A stretch of 64,000 nucleotides of DNA from Paracandidimonas soli (lineage in GTDB: Bacteria > Pseudomonadota > Gammaproteobacteria > Burkholderiales > Burkholderiaceae_B): contig NZ_SMBX01000005.1 of the NCBI RefSeq assembly GCF_004342005.1, forward strand, positions 124,001 to 188,000. The letters run 5' to 3'. The notes under the pieces are model-generated. The model ran no database searches. It worked only from the letters and a program-made list of their open reading frames with translations, and was not told the origin of the DNA. Both the position numbers and the translations under genes were made by a program. Positions 24,282 through 33,927 of the stretch are shown here, piece by piece (positions within the stretch are counted from its first letter, which is position 1; each line of letters opens with the position of its first letter).

Positions 24282-24357
24282 TGGCGTCCCCTAGGGGATT
24301 CGAACCCCTGTACCCACCGTGAAAGGGTGGTGTCCTAGGCCTCTAGACGAAGGGGAC
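24282..24357 (-). tRNA. tRNA-Glu (TTC)
   Basis: 76 nt including encoded CCA. Acceptor stem GTCCCCT/AGGGGAC, anticodon loop CTTTCAC giving anticodon TTC, T arm GGTTCGAATCC. Middle gene of the cluster, 29 bases upstream of tRNA-Asp. Confidence 0.97.
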
Positions 24358-24416
24358 TTTGGACAAGCCGTGCATTCTAGCACGATTTTCTGCACTTATG
24401 TGCGCGTCGGTTTTTT

Positions 24417-24492
<76 letters not shown>

Positions 24493-24802
24493 AAAACCGG
24501 CTTCAACAAGTGAAGAAACGAGATTATGCACAAGAAAAAATAGCGTGTCAACTTCGGATTGATATTTTTTTGGATTGGAGATTTGTGGAATATTTTGTCA
24601 TGGCCAATGTTGATTACATTTGAAATAAAATATGACAATATAGTAAAATAACTGCTTACCATCGTCGCGATGCCGTGCGCGGTTTCCACAGCCATTTCCA
24701 GTTTGGTCCTGCCGCATCAAGGGCGGGCGCTGCTTCCCCTTTCATTGGCCTGAGTATGGGCGTGCGGGAAGCTCGGCACGACTTTCTCGGGTCTTCTACG
24801 CC
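24493..24802. other. AT-rich intergenic region between tRNA operon and diguanylate cyclase gene
   Basis: 310 bases, with a strikingly AT-rich stretch from about 24540 to 24660 in a GC-rich genome. The leftward tRNA promoter lies at 24523-24551, and the AT-rich tract beyond it could be an UP element for it. No protein gene is supported here. Confidence 0.7.
24523..24551 (-). promoter_or_regulatory. Strong sigma-70 promoter of the tRNA operon
   Basis: On the minus strand, -35 TTGACA (24551-24546), 17-base spacer, -10 CATAAT (24528-24523), about 30 bases before the 5' end of tRNA-Ala. Confidence 0.88.
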
Positions 24803-26899
24803 ATGACATCCAGATCGACGCCATCACCACGCAGGCAGCGACGTTTCAGTGTTGGTCGCAAGGCAATGGCGCTGCTTGGCCTGATACTCGCCCTGGCCGT
24901 TTCCAATGTATTGATGGTGCGCTCCATGATGGAGCAGTTTCACGACATCGGCGCTACGGTCAATGTGTCGGGCAAGCTGCGCATGCTCAGCCAGAAAACG
25001 GCGTTCGAAGCCATGTCGCTGCCGTTTGCCGGCGACGCCGGACGGCGTATCGTCCTGGAGGTCATGAAAGAGTTCGACCAGGCTTCCGGGGCATTGCTCA
25101 ATGGCGGGGTGGTATATGGCATCAGAATCCAGCCTTTGAGCGATGTCCTGATCCCGCATCTGATTCAATTGAACGAAGAGTGGGACGTCATCAAGACGAA
25201 TATCCAGCCGGTGCTGGATGGCGCCGTATCAATTGCCACGGACGCCGCCGGCATGGCGGCCTGGCATGACGGCCTGCGGCGCGATGCGGGCCAGGTGCTG
25301 CGCACGTCTGCAAGCCTGCTGGATCATATCGTGGCCAGCGCCGAGAGCGAGCAGAAGCGCACCCTCGACCACATGTATCTCCTGCTGCTGTTCGATGTGA
25401 TCGTGCTGATTGCCGCCTATGCATGGATGCGCAGCCAGGTCGTGACACCGTTGCGCGAACTGGCTGCCGGCTGCCATGAGCTGGCGTCGGGCAATTGCCA
25501 GGTGAGGCTGCTGCACGCTTCGAACGACGAGATCGGAGAAGTCGTCGATGCGTTCAACCATTCGGCCGACCGGATCGGCGCCCTGGTCTCCAGCCTGACT
25601 AGCAAGCAGCGCCATCTGGCGCGCGCCGAAGCCATGTTCAGCGGCATCGCGGATAATACGGTTGCCGGCGTCTACATCTTCCAGGATGGCATGTTCCAGT
25701 ATGCGAATGCCGTGCTGGCCGGCATGCTGGGATACGAGCCGGCAGATCTGACGGGGTCCCGGAGTGTGGTTGCGGACATCTTCAGCCTGGCGAAGGATCG
25801 CACGGCGGGCATTCCGAACAAGGCGGACGACGATGATGCACGCAGCCTGCGCTACGAATGCATGCTGCGGCGGCGGGACGGCAGCGGTATCGAGGCCGAG
25901 CTGCTCCTGATCCGCATGGAACTGGATGGCCGTCGGGCGATCATGGGCGTGGTGCGCGACATGACGGACCGCAATCGCCAGCTCATGACGCAGCGCCTGG
26001 CATTTCTCGCCTATCAGAGCAGCAGCGAGGCCATGGTGATTACGGATGAAAACGGCCTTGTGCGTGATGTGAACCCGGCGTTCACGAAAATCACCGGCTA
26101 CGAACGCGACGAGGCGCTGGGGAAGAACATGGGCTTCCTCGGCTCCGGAAAGCACGATGCCGAGTTCTATCGTTCCATGTGGAGCGCCATCCGCGAGAAA
26201 GGCCGCTGGAAAGGAGAAATCTGGAACCGGCGCAAGAACGGCGACGAATATGCACAGCGGCTGGTGATCGATACGGCTTTCCATGACGACGGATCCGTCA
26301 TTTGCCACATCGGCGTGTTCTCGGACATCACCAAGCGCAAAGAGTCCGAGCAACTGCTGTGGCGCCAGGCCAACTACGACGATCTGACCGGTCTGGCGAA
26401 CCGGCACCTGTTCATGCACCATCTGCGCAGTGAAATCGTGCGCGCGCATCGCAAGGCGCATTCGCTGGCGCTGATCTTCCTGGATCTCGACCTTTTCAAG
26501 CAGGTCAACGACTCTTATGGCCACGAAGTGGGCGACGATTTGTTGCAGCAGGTGGCCAGGCGCCTGCAGCGCTGCGTGCGTGAAACCGACCTGGTGGCGC
26601 GCCTGGGTGGAGACGAGTTCACCATTGTGCTGGGCGAACTGGGAGAGCGCCTGATCGTCGATCGCATCTGCACTAACCTGCAGGAGTGTCTGGCCGAGCC
26701 TTTCCCGTTGCTGGGCGGGAATACCGCCAAGCTGTCGGCCAGCGTGGGAGTGGCGCTCTATCCTGTGCATGGCGAAGATGCTGACGAATTGCTTCGCCAT
26801 GCCGACATGGCCATGTACAAGGCCAAGGAACTGGGCCCCGGCCATTACGCGTATTATGAAGCCCAGGCGGAATCGCCTCCCATTTTTCCCGCCGATTGA
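24803..26899 (+). CDS. Membrane diguanylate cyclase with PilJ-type sensor, HAMP and two PAS domains
   Basis: 698 residues. A membrane segment (about 18-38), a periplasmic helical region with VNVSGKLRMLSQKTAFEAMSL as in PilJ/NarX-type sensors, a second membrane segment (about 190-210), HAMP (EIGEVVDAFNHSADRI), two PAS domains (about 280-390 and 395-520, ending GVFSDITKRKE) and a GGDEF domain. The active motif GGDEF is intact at about residue 602 and the RETD inhibitory site lies five residues before it, so c-di-GMP synthesis with product feedback is expected. No EAL domain. Single gene facing away from the tRNAs; the signal is unknown. Confidence 0.93.
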   Translation: MTSRSTPSPRRQRRFSVGRKAMALLGLILALAVSNVLMVRSMMEQFHDIGATVNVSGKLRMLSQKTAFEAMSLPFAGDAGRRIVLEVMKEFDQASGALLNGGVVYGIRIQPLSDVLIPHLIQLNEEWDVIKTNIQPVLDGAVSIATDAAGMAAWHDGLRRDAGQVLRTSASLLDHIVASAESEQKRTLDHMYLLLLFDVIVLIAAYAWMRSQVVTPLRELAAGCHELASGNCQVRLLHASNDEIGEVVDAFNHSADRIGALVSSLTSKQRHLARAEAMFSGIADNTVAGVYIFQDGMFQYANAVLAGMLGYEPADLTGSRSVVADIFSLAKDRTAGIPNKADDDDARSLRYECMLRRRDGSGIEAELLLIRMELDGRRAIMGVVRDMTDRNRQLMTQRLAFLAYQSSSEAMVITDENGLVRDVNPAFTKITGYERDEALGKNMGFLGSGKHDAEFYRSMWSAIREKGRWKGEIWNRRKNGDEYAQRLVIDTAFHDDGSVICHIGVFSDITKRKESEQLLWRQANYDDLTGLANRHLFMHHLRSEIVRAHRKAHSLALIFLDLDLFKQVNDSYGHEVGDDLLQQVARRLQRCVRETDLVARLGGDEFTIVLGELGERLIVDRICTNLQECLAEPFPLLGGNTAKLSASVGVALYPVHGEDADELLRHADMAMYKAKELGPGHYAYYEAQAESPPIFPAD

Positions 26900-26929
26900 G
26901 TTTTGCCGCTGGCCCGGTCGACGTCGGGC

Positions 26930-28618
26930 TCAGGAAAAGGGTGCTCCCTGACGGGACCTCGCGCGCAGGCGCCGGGCCAGCAACGCAGCCAGCACGCCCC
27001 AGCTCAGCAGCAGTATGGGAAGGTTGCCTGCACGTACGTAAGGTGTCAGGCCTTGGGTCCCCTGTACTTCGGCATCGATGACGCCAGGCGTCATGGCGGG
27101 CAGCGCCATGCGCACGGCGCCGTCCGGGGCGATGACCGCCGTGGCGCCTGTGTTGGTGGCGCGCAGCATGGGGCGGGCGGTTTCCAGCGAGCGCATGCGG
27201 GCGATCTGCAAGTGCTGCCGCAGCGCCCAGGAGTCGCCGAACCATGCGAGATTGCTCAGGTTGATCAGCAGGCTGGCGCCGGGTCCCAGCGTTTCGCTGG
27301 GGCGCACGGCGTGCAGGATCTCCTCGCCGAATACGTCTTCATAGCAAATATTGGGCGCGACGACCTGGCCCTTGATCGGGAACAGCTCCTGGCGCAACTC
27401 ACCCCTGGCGAAGTCGCCCAGCGGTATCTGCATGGTTTCCACGAACCAGCGGAACCCGGGCGGAATGAATTCGCCGAACGGCACCAGGTGGTGCTTGTCG
27501 TAGCGCATGGCGGTCTGGCCCTGCTGCAGTTCGTCCGGCGTGCTGCCGCCGTCGAAGGCGATGACGCTGTTGGTATAGCGGTCGATTCCCTGCGAGCGGT
27601 CGTGCAGGGGAACGCCAAGCATCAGCGTAGCGTCGCTGGCGGCCGCGATGTCCAGCCAGCGTTGCCACTGTTCCGCGGGCAGGCGGTCCTGGGGCATGGG
27701 AATGACGGTTTCCGGCAAGACGATCAGGTCCGGCACATGGCTTTCCTGCCGTGGCGGCAGGGATGCGAGGTGATGATAGGTGTTCATGCCCTGCTGTATC
27801 AGCAGGGGATCGAATTTCTGCGACTGGGGAATATTGCCCTGCACCAGGCGAACCACCATGGGTTCGCCGTGATCGCTGTACCAGCGGACTTGCGCCAGCA
27901 GCAGGCCGCCGATGCCCAGCAGCGCGGCCAGCGCAAACGGCGGCAGGCCGTTGCGGGCATCCTTGCCGTCGGACTGCAGGTAGAGCGCGGCCAGGGCGCC
28001 GGCCGAATAGGCGGCCAGCCATGCCACGCCGTACGTGCCCAGCACCGGCGCCCAGCCGGCCAGGTAGCCATCGACATGGGCGTAGCCGATATTCAGCCAG
28101 GGGAAGCCGGTGAACAGCGTGCCGCGCAGCCATTCCGCGGCGGTCCAGGCGCATGCCCAGAGCAGGGGGGGCAGAAACAGCGCCAGGCGCCGCAGTCGCC
28201 CGGGAGATTGGGGGCGTTCCGGGGATGGAGCAATATGTGAAGACCGGCCAAGCCAGTAGGCCAGCGCCGAAGCGCCGGCGATGAACAGGGCTTCGAATGC
28301 CGCAAGCAGCAGTACGGCGACGGCCGCCAGCGCCCATGGCATGCCGCCGTAGACATGCATGCTGGTGTGCAGCCAATAGAGGCCCAGTGCGAAATTTCCC
28401 AGACCGAAGGCGAATCCCGACCATGCGGCCTGGCGCGGACCGGCGCTGCGCCAGACGTGGATGCACAGGACGGACAGCGTCAGCAATTGCACAAAGGGCA
28501 GCGCCCATGCCGGCAGAGGGCCCGGGGCGAATGCCAGGGTGTGGATCAGGCCCGCCAGCAGGAGCAGTCCGGTCCGCTGGACGGACGGGGACAGTGTGCC
28601 GGACGGGTTACGGCGCAT
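26930..28618 (-). CDS. lnt: Apolipoprotein N-acyltransferase
   Basis: 562 residues from ATG 28618, which overlaps the corC stop by 11 bases. Five or six N-terminal membrane helices, then the nitrilase-like periplasmic domain. The catalytic triad is visible: Glu in VLPETVIP, Lys in YDKHHLVPFGEFIPP and Cys in APNICYEDVFGE. It adds the third acyl chain to lipoproteins in the inner membrane, needed for Lol sorting. Last gene of the miaB-ybeZ-ybeY-corC-lnt series, the conserved proteobacterial order. Confidence 0.97.
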   Translation of the reverse strand: MRRNPSGTLSPSVQRTGLLLLAGLIHTLAFAPGPLPAWALPFVQLLTLSVLCIHVWRSAGPRQAAWSGFAFGLGNFALGLYWLHTSMHVYGGMPWALAAVAVLLLAAFEALFIAGASALAYWLGRSSHIAPSPERPQSPGRLRRLALFLPPLLWACAWTAAEWLRGTLFTGFPWLNIGYAHVDGYLAGWAPVLGTYGVAWLAAYSAGALAALYLQSDGKDARNGLPPFALAALLGIGGLLLAQVRWYSDHGEPMVVRLVQGNIPQSQKFDPLLIQQGMNTYHHLASLPPRQESHVPDLIVLPETVIPMPQDRLPAEQWQRWLDIAAASDATLMLGVPLHDRSQGIDRYTNSVIAFDGGSTPDELQQGQTAMRYDKHHLVPFGEFIPPGFRWFVETMQIPLGDFARGELRQELFPIKGQVVAPNICYEDVFGEEILHAVRPSETLGPGASLLINLSNLAWFGDSWALRQHLQIARMRSLETARPMLRATNTGATAVIAPDGAVRMALPAMTPGVIDAEVQGTQGLTPYVRAGNLPILLLSWGVLAALLARRLRARSRQGAPFS

Positions 28619-29528
28619 CTTCGGCGTCGGCCGCAGGTGCGGAAGAGTCCTGCGCGGCGGGCGCATCGCGCTGTATATGCAGCCACAGGGCGCGCTTGGC
28701 ATCGGCGCCGACGACGGTGAGCTTGAGCGTATGTCCGTCTTCCAGGTCGATGGCCCGGTGCTCGCCGCGTCGCGGGATGTGGCCCAGTTCCGCGGCAAGC
28801 CAGCCGCCCAGCGTGTCGTAGTCTTCGTTGGGGAGGCTGGTGCCGAAGGCTTCGTTGAAGTCTTCGATTTCCGTGACGCCCATGGCGCGCCAGCTGTTGG
28901 TGCTGGTCTGGAAGATGGTCTGCTCGTCGTCCTCGTCGTATTCGTCTTCGATGTCGCCGACAATCTGTTCGAGCACGTCTTCCATGGTGATCAGGCCGGA
29001 CGTGCCGCCGTGCTCGTCGATGACGATGGCGAGGTGGTTGCGGCTGCTGCGGAATTCATGCAGCAGCTCGTTCAGCCGCTTGGTTTCCGGAATGAATACA
29101 GCCGGGCGGATCAGCGGGCGCAGGTCGATGGAAGGATTGGAGATGGACAGCAGCAGGTCTTTGGCCAGCAGGATGCCCATGATGTTGTCGCGGTCGGTTT
29201 CGTAGATGGGGAAGCGCGAATGGCCGGTTTCGATGATCTCGGCCAGCAATTCGGACAGCGGCTTGCCGATGTCCAGCATATCGATCTTGGAACGCGGAAC
29301 CATGATGTCCGCCGCCGTTTTCTCCGCGACCTCGAGCGCGCCGCACAGCATGGCGTAGGACTGGCTGTCGAGCACCTGCTTGTCGCGCGCCTGTTCGAGC
29401 ACTGTCTTGATGTCGTCGCGGTCGCTCAGTTCCGGCCGCACATAGCGCTGGAGCCTGGCAATAATGGAAGGCTTTTTCGTTGCGGCAGCCTGTCGAGGCT
29501 CCGCGTCTGCAGGGTAAGGGTCTGACAT
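28608..29528 (-). CDS. corC: CBS-domain protein CorC (magnesium/cobalt efflux accessory)
   Basis: 306 residues. Two CBS domains (about 70-195: VPRSKIDMLDIGKPLSELLAEIIETGHSRFPIYETDRDNIMGILLAKDLL, then VFIPETKRLNELLHEFRSSRNHLAIVIDEHGGTSGLITMEDVLEQIVGDIEDEYD) and a C-terminal transporter-associated domain with YDTLGGWLAAELGHIPRRGE. It has no membrane segment, as usual for CorC as opposed to the full CNNM transporters. Upstream of lnt and overlapping it. Confidence 0.95.
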   Translation of the reverse strand: MSDPYPADAEPRQAAATKKPSIIARLQRYVRPELSDRDDIKTVLEQARDKQVLDSQSYAMLCGALEVAEKTAADIMVPRSKIDMLDIGKPLSELLAEIIETGHSRFPIYETDRDNIMGILLAKDLLLSISNPSIDLRPLIRPAVFIPETKRLNELLHEFRSSRNHLAIVIDEHGGTSGLITMEDVLEQIVGDIEDEYDEDDEQTIFQTSTNSWRAMGVTEIEDFNEAFGTSLPNEDYDTLGGWLAAELGHIPRRGEHRAIDLEDGHTLKLTVVGADAKRALWLHIQRDAPAAQDSSAPAADAEDAP

Positions 29529-29619
29529 TGTCCGAGGGACGAGTTGGTTGAGTCCTTAGCATAACCGAAATCGGAATCTCGGACAGATGCGCGGGATGAA
29601 AATGGCCAATCATTCCGTT

Positions 29620-29706
29620 GTCAGATCGAGTGTGCACTTTGTCGGCTGCGCTTGCCTTACGTTTGTAATGTCTGCGCTTCGCCTTCGCGTTCACGCTCGA
29701 TCTGAC
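29620..29706. repeat. Long inverted repeat in the ybeY-corC gap
   Basis: Arms GTCAGATCGAGTGTG (29620-29634) and CACGCTCGATCTGAC (29692-29706) match over 15 bases with one G-T difference, separated by 57 bases that hold further short repeats (TGCGCTT twice). As RNA it would form a long stem between ybeY and corC. No T-run follows on either side, so it is not an ordinary terminator. Function unknown. Confidence 0.65.
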
Positions 29707-29713
29707 AGCGGAA

Positions 29714-30196
29714 TCAGGCGTAGGGGTCGGAAATCCGCAGTCTGGCGAGGATGCGCGTTTCCAGCGACTCCATCGCCGCCGCCTCTTCTTCGTCCAGGTG
29801 ATCGTAGCCCAGGGAGTGCAGCACGCCGTGTACGACCAGGTGGGCGGCATGGTCGTGCAGCGTCTTTTTCTGCTCCTCGGCCTCGCGCTGCAGCACCGGC
29901 ACGCACAGCACGATATCGCCGTGCAGGATGCCGTCGGGGTCCTGTCCGTACTCGAAGGTCAGTACATTGGTGGCATAGTCGCGCTCGCGGAAGGAGGCAT
30001 TCAGGGCGCGGCCTTCCTCGGCGTCCACCAGGCGCAGGGTCAGGGAGGCGCCAGCCGGGGCGTCGCCGCTGACTGCGAAGCCGGGCTCCGTCAGCGCGGT
30101 GTCCAGGGCCAGGGCCGCCCAGCGACGCAGGCGCCAGCGGGGCAGTTCGGGAACGGGGACTGCGTACTGGATGGACAGGGAAAGATCAGTTGTCAC
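29714..30196 (-). CDS. ybeY: Endoribonuclease YbeY (rRNA maturation)
   Basis: 160 residues from GTG 30196, which lies inside the 3' end of the ybeZ gene (11-base overlap); no ATG is available at the right place. The zinc-binding motif HGVLHSLGYDH is intact near residue 125-135, and RALNASFRERDYATNVLTFEYG is the family's central block. YbeY acts in 16S rRNA 3'-end processing and ribosome quality control. Cytoplasmic; third gene of the conserved operon. Confidence 0.96.
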   Translation of the reverse strand: MTTDLSLSIQYAVPVPELPRWRLRRWAALALDTALTEPGFAVSGDAPAGASLTLRLVDAEEGRALNASFRERDYATNVLTFEYGQDPDGILHGDIVLCVPVLQREAEEQKKTLHDHAAHLVVHGVLHSLGYDHLDEEEAAAMESLETRILARLRISDPYA

Positions 30197-31187
30197 GTTC
30201 GGCTGCCTGCTCGTAGGCGTCCACGATGCGCGCCACCAGGGGGTGGCGGACCACGTCGCGGCTGGTGAAGTGGGTGGAGGCGATGCCCTGGACCGATTCG
30301 AGGATTTCGACCGCATGGGCCAGGCCGCTGCGCTGGCCGCGCGGCAGGTCGACCTGCGAGGGATCGCCCGTGATGACGGCCTTGCTGCCGAAACCGATGC
30401 GCGTCAGGAACATCTTCATCTGTTCCGGCGTGGTGTTCTGGGCTTCGTCCAGGATGACGAATGCGTGGTTCAGCGTGCGGCCGCGCATATAGGCCAGCGG
30501 CGCGATCTCAATGGTCTGCTTTTCGAACAGGCGCTGCACTTTCTCGAAGCCCATCAGATCGTACAGGGCATCGTACAGGGGGCGCAGGTAGGGGTCCACT
30601 TTCTGGGTCAGGTCGCCCGGAAGGAATCCCAGGCGTTCGCCGGCTTCCACGGCGGGACGCGTCAGCACCAGCCGTTGTACCGATTCGCGCTCCAGCGCAT
30701 CGATGGCGCAGGCTACGGCCAGCCAGGTCTTGCCCGTGCCGGCTGGCCCGACTCCGAACGTGATGTCGTGGCGCAGCATGTTGTTCAGGTAATCGCGCTG
30801 GCGCGGCGTGCGCGGACGCAGGTCCGAGCGGCGCGTGCGCAGGCTGAATCCGAGCTCTTCCAGCGACGGCAGTTCGTCGGACGAGGACTCCTGCCCGGAG
30901 GCGTCATGGACGCGGCTCGCGCCCAGCTCCACCAGCCCGAGCTGGACGTCGTCGATGGACAGTGTTTGCTCGCGGGCCTTGTCGTGGAACCAGCGCAGTG
31001 CGCGCGCGGCTTCCTGCGCGCGTTCTCCTGTGATGGTGAACTGGTTGCCGCGCCGCGCCAGACCGACGTTCCAACCGTCGGCGATCTGGCGCAGATTGTC
31101 GTCCAGCGGCCCGCACAGATTGGCGAGATGCGTATTGTCGGCGTCCAGGCGCAGGGTCAGCGGCTTGGCTTGGCGCAGTCGTGTCAT
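30186..31187 (-). CDS. ybeZ: PhoH-like ATPase YbeZ
   Basis: 333 residues. Walker A GPAGTGKT at residues 147-154, Walker [24 protein letters not shown], and [12 protein letters not shown]. The N-terminal ~100 residues form a KH-like domain. YbeZ partners with YbeY in RNA metabolism. Start ATG overlaps the miaB stop by 4 bases and its own 3' end overlaps ybeY, so the three are translationally coupled. Confidence 0.96.
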   Translation of the reverse strand: MTRLRQAKPLTLRLDADNTHLANLCGPLDDNLRQIADGWNVGLARRGNQFTITGERAQEAARALRWFHDKAREQTLSIDDVQLGLVELGASRVHDASGQESSSDELPSLEELGFSLRTRRSDLRPRTPRQRDYLNNMLRHDITFGVGPAGTGKTWLAVACAIDALERESVQRLVLTRPAVEAGERLGFLPGDLTQKVDPYLRPLYDALYDLMGFEKVQRLFEKQTIEIAPLAYMRGRTLNHAFVILDEAQNTTPEQMKMFLTRIGFGSKAVITGDPSQVDLPRGQRSGLAHAVEILESVQGIASTHFTSRDVVRHPLVARIVDAYEQAAERDN

Positions 31188-32638
31188 GCGTTTCCTTGCA
31201 GGACGATGTCCGAGGTGAGGACTTCGCCCTTGAACGAGTTGGTGAAGGCGTGGGTGATGCGGACGTCTATCATCTGCCCGATCAGGCGCGGGGAGCCCAC
31301 GAAGTTCACCGTGCGGTTGTTTTCCGTGCGGGCCATCAGCTCGCCGGGATCGCGGCGCGAGGGCTTTTCGACCAGCACGCGCTGCACGGTGCCGACCATG
31401 CCTTGGGCGATGGCGGCGGCCTGCCGGTCGATCAGGGCCTGCAGGCGGTGCAGGCGCTCGAGCTTTTCTTCCTTGGTGCTGTTGTCTTCCAGGTCGGCGG
31501 CGGGCGTGCCGGGGCGGCGCGAATAAACGAATGAGAAAGATGTGTCGAAGCCCACGTCTTCGATCAGCTTCATGGTCTTCTGGAAGTCGTCTTCCGTTTC
31601 GCCGGGGAAGCCCACGATGAAGTCGGACGACAGCGTCAGGCCGGGGCGCGCGGCGCGCAGGCGGCGCACGATGGACTTGAATTCCAGCGAGGTATAGCCG
31701 CGCTTCATGGCGGCCAGGATGCGGTCGCTGCCCGCCTGCACGGGCAGGTGCAGGAAAGGCACCAGCTTGGGCAGCTTGCCGTGCGCCTCGATCAGGCGCG
31801 TGGTCATTTCCTTGGGGTGCGACGTGGTGTAGCGGATGCGTTCGATGCCGGGGATTTCGTGCACGTATTCCAGCAGCATGGCGAAGTCGGCGATTTCGTC
31901 GGTATCGCCCATGGCGCCGCGATAGGCGTTGACGTTCTGGCCCAGCAGCGTGACTTCGCGCACGCCCTGGTCGGCCAGATCGGCAACTTCGAGCAGCACG
32001 TCGTCGAACGGACGGGATACTTCGGCGCCGCGCGTGTAGGGCACGACACAGAAAGTACAGTATTTGCTGCAGCCTTCCATGATGGAGACGAAGGCGGTCG
32101 GGCCTTCGACCCTGGCTGGCGGCATGGCGTCGAATTTCTCGATTTCCGGAAAGCTGATGTCCACCTGCGAGCGGCCCGACTGGCGCTTCCTGGCGATGAG
32201 GTCGGGCAGTCGATGCAGCGTCTGCGGGCCAAAGACCACGTCGACGTACGGCGCGCGCTTGACGATGGCCTCGCCTTCCTGGCTGGCGACGCAGCCGCCC
32301 ACGCCGATGACCAGGTCGGGATTGAGCTGCTTGAGGTGCTGTACGCGGCCCAGGTCGGAAAACACTTTGTCCTGCGCCTTTTCGCGCACCGAACAGGTGT
32401 TGAACAGGATGATGTCGGCCTCTTCCGGCGTCTGGGTCAGCTCCAGGTCGTGGCCGGCGCCCAGCACGTCGGCCATCTTGGCGGAGTCGTATTCGTTCAT
32501 CTGGCAGCCGAAGGTGCGGATGAAGAGCTTGCGGGTTCGTTTTCCGGAGCCAGCGGCGGGCCTGGGCTGCTGCGCGGTGTCTGTTTGAGGGGCGGGCGCG
32601 CTTGCGCCGCCGGGACGGGCGATGGTGATTTCTTGCAT
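31184..32638 (-). CDS. miaB: tRNA-2-methylthio-N6-dimethylallyladenosine synthase MiaB
   Basis: 484 residues. N-terminal UPF0004 domain with [30 protein letters not shown] and [11 protein letters not shown] (three cluster cysteines), radical-SAM motif [15 protein letters not shown], and a C-terminal TRAM domain. It methylthiolates A37 of tRNAs reading UNN codons. A Pro/Ala-rich ~35-residue N-terminal tail precedes the domain; the ATG at 32638 is kept but an internal start cannot be excluded. First gene of the operon with ybeZ and ybeY. Confidence 0.97.
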   Translation of the reverse strand: MQEITIARPGGASAPAPQTDTAQQPRPAAGSGKRTRKLFIRTFGCQMNEYDSAKMADVLGAGHDLELTQTPEEADIILFNTCSVREKAQDKVFSDLGRVQHLKQLNPDLVIGVGGCVASQEGEAIVKRAPYVDVVFGPQTLHRLPDLIARKRQSGRSQVDISFPEIEKFDAMPPARVEGPTAFVSIMEGCSKYCTFCVVPYTRGAEVSRPFDDVLLEVADLADQGVREVTLLGQNVNAYRGAMGDTDEIADFAMLLEYVHEIPGIERIRYTTSHPKEMTTRLIEAHGKLPKLVPFLHLPVQAGSDRILAAMKRGYTSLEFKSIVRRLRAARPGLTLSSDFIVGFPGETEDDFQKTMKLIEDVGFDTSFSFVYSRRPGTPAADLEDNSTKEEKLERLHRLQALIDRQAAAIAQGMVGTVQRVLVEKPSRRDPGELMARTENNRTVNFVGSPRLIGQMIDVRITHAFTNSFKGEVLTSDIVLQGNA

Positions 32639-32713
32639 GATGGTCTGCCGTGGCGGGTTTATGTCCCGTGGGCCTGGAAATTGGGGGAACCCGTCATTCT
32701 AACCCGAACGTGA

Positions 32714-32746
32714 AACGCCCCGCCCGCCGATGGCGGAGCGGGGCGT
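32714..32746 (-). terminator. Possible terminator after the membrane protein gene
   Basis: GC-rich hairpin with arms of about ten bases (ACGCCCCGC with AGCGGGGCGT, and an inner CCGCC/GGCGG), followed on the minus strand by TTTCAC. It separates the gene at 32773 from miaB. The T-run is short, so efficiency is uncertain. Confidence 0.6.
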
Positions 32747-32772
32747 CGTATGGCGTCCGGGCCCTGCCGGGA

Positions 32773-33810
32773 TTATTCGGGGCGGCGCAGGTGGCGTTCG
32801 ATGCGCGACAGCGACAGCATCAGCATCAGGTACGAGAACATGAAGAAGAAGCCGATGATGCCGACGAAATATGGATTCTTGAAGACACGCAGCGGGCTGG
32901 CGTCGGACAGCAGGCGCTCTTCATCGTCGTACGAGGAGGAATAGAGCTTGGGCTCGAACCAGTTGTTGTAGGAATCCAGGAGGATGTTGACGACGCGCGA
33001 TGCCGGCAGGGTCGCCATCCGTGCCGCCATGTCCTCGTTCGCCAGCAGGGGCTTGATGCTTTGCGCCAGTCCCTGGACGTAGGCCTTGTGCATTTGCGCG
33101 CGCTCATCGACCTTGGTGTAGTGCATCAGTCCCGAGATGCGGTTGACGATGGACTGGCGGATTGTCGTGTAGTCGCAGGACTGGTAGTTTTCGTAGCCAT
33201 ACGCTTCGTTGGCGGCGGTTGCTGCTTCCGCTGCGGCGATGGCCGCAGCCACCGCGTCGCCGGAGGCCTCGGCCGCGGCAATGGCAAGCTCGGCGGTTTC
33301 GCTGTCGCTCAGCCGGCCGGCGCTGGAGACCTCATCGGCGGCGCCGTCCTGGGTTTCGTCGCAATACTGCTGCGACAGCTTATCGAGCGCTTCCCATTCG
33401 ACGGGAGCCAGCAGCGTGGTGTAGTTTTCCCTGGCCTGCGCTTCGATCGCCTCGCGCTTCTTGGGATCGCGCTCCAGGAAGGCGCGAATGCTCTTGATGA
33501 TCTCGTCATAGGCGGCGGCCGCTTGGGGATCCTTGGCCGTCAGGCGGGCGATGTCCTGCTGGCCGAACGACTCCGCGTCGATTTCATAGGCGCTGGCGGA
33601 CCAGACGGACTCCTTGAGCTCGGAGAGATCCATCACGTTCTTGTCCAGGTTCGAGAGAGAGGGAGTTTCCTGGGCCTCGTCTTTCTTTGAGCCGATGGCG
33701 GGGATGCTGAAGGCCAGCCACCAGATCGACAAGACCAGGAAGATGATGCCCAGAACCAGAAGCGCGATGCGCGAGAGCGTCAGGAGTTTTTGTTCGAAGA
33801 ATGCAAGCAT
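32773..33810 (-). CDS. Two-helix inner-membrane protein of unknown function
   Basis: 345 residues. One hydrophobic segment at about 15-37 and another near the C terminus (about 312-334, FVGIIGFFFMFSYLMLML), leaving a ~270-residue soluble middle that by topology is probably periplasmic. The middle is acidic and helical, with an Ala/Glu-rich low-complexity stretch (about 165-200) and two cysteines that could form a disulfide. I do not recognise a family. It stands alone between miaB and an MFS gene on the same strand. Confidence 0.7.
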   Translation of the reverse strand: MLAFFEQKLLTLSRIALLVLGIIFLVLSIWWLAFSIPAIGSKKDEAQETPSLSNLDKNVMDLSELKESVWSASAYEIDAESFGQQDIARLTAKDPQAAAAYDEIIKSIRAFLERDPKKREAIEAQARENYTTLLAPVEWEALDKLSQQYCDETQDGAADEVSSAGRLSDSETAELAIAAAEASGDAVAAAIAAAEAATAANEAYGYENYQSCDYTTIRQSIVNRISGLMHYTKVDERAQMHKAYVQGLAQSIKPLLANEDMAARMATLPASRVVNILLDSYNNWFEPKLYSSSYDDEERLLSDASPLRVFKNPYFVGIIGFFFMFSYLMLMLSLSRIERHLRRPE

Positions 33811-33927
33811 GGTGAGGTGCTACCCATATGAAAAACAGTGCGCGCAATCATACGCGCCGCGGGGTCGTTATGGCGGCGGAATGGGTGTTTGAGGTGTTAC
33901 ATATTGTGCCGGAGCGCGAGATCCGCT

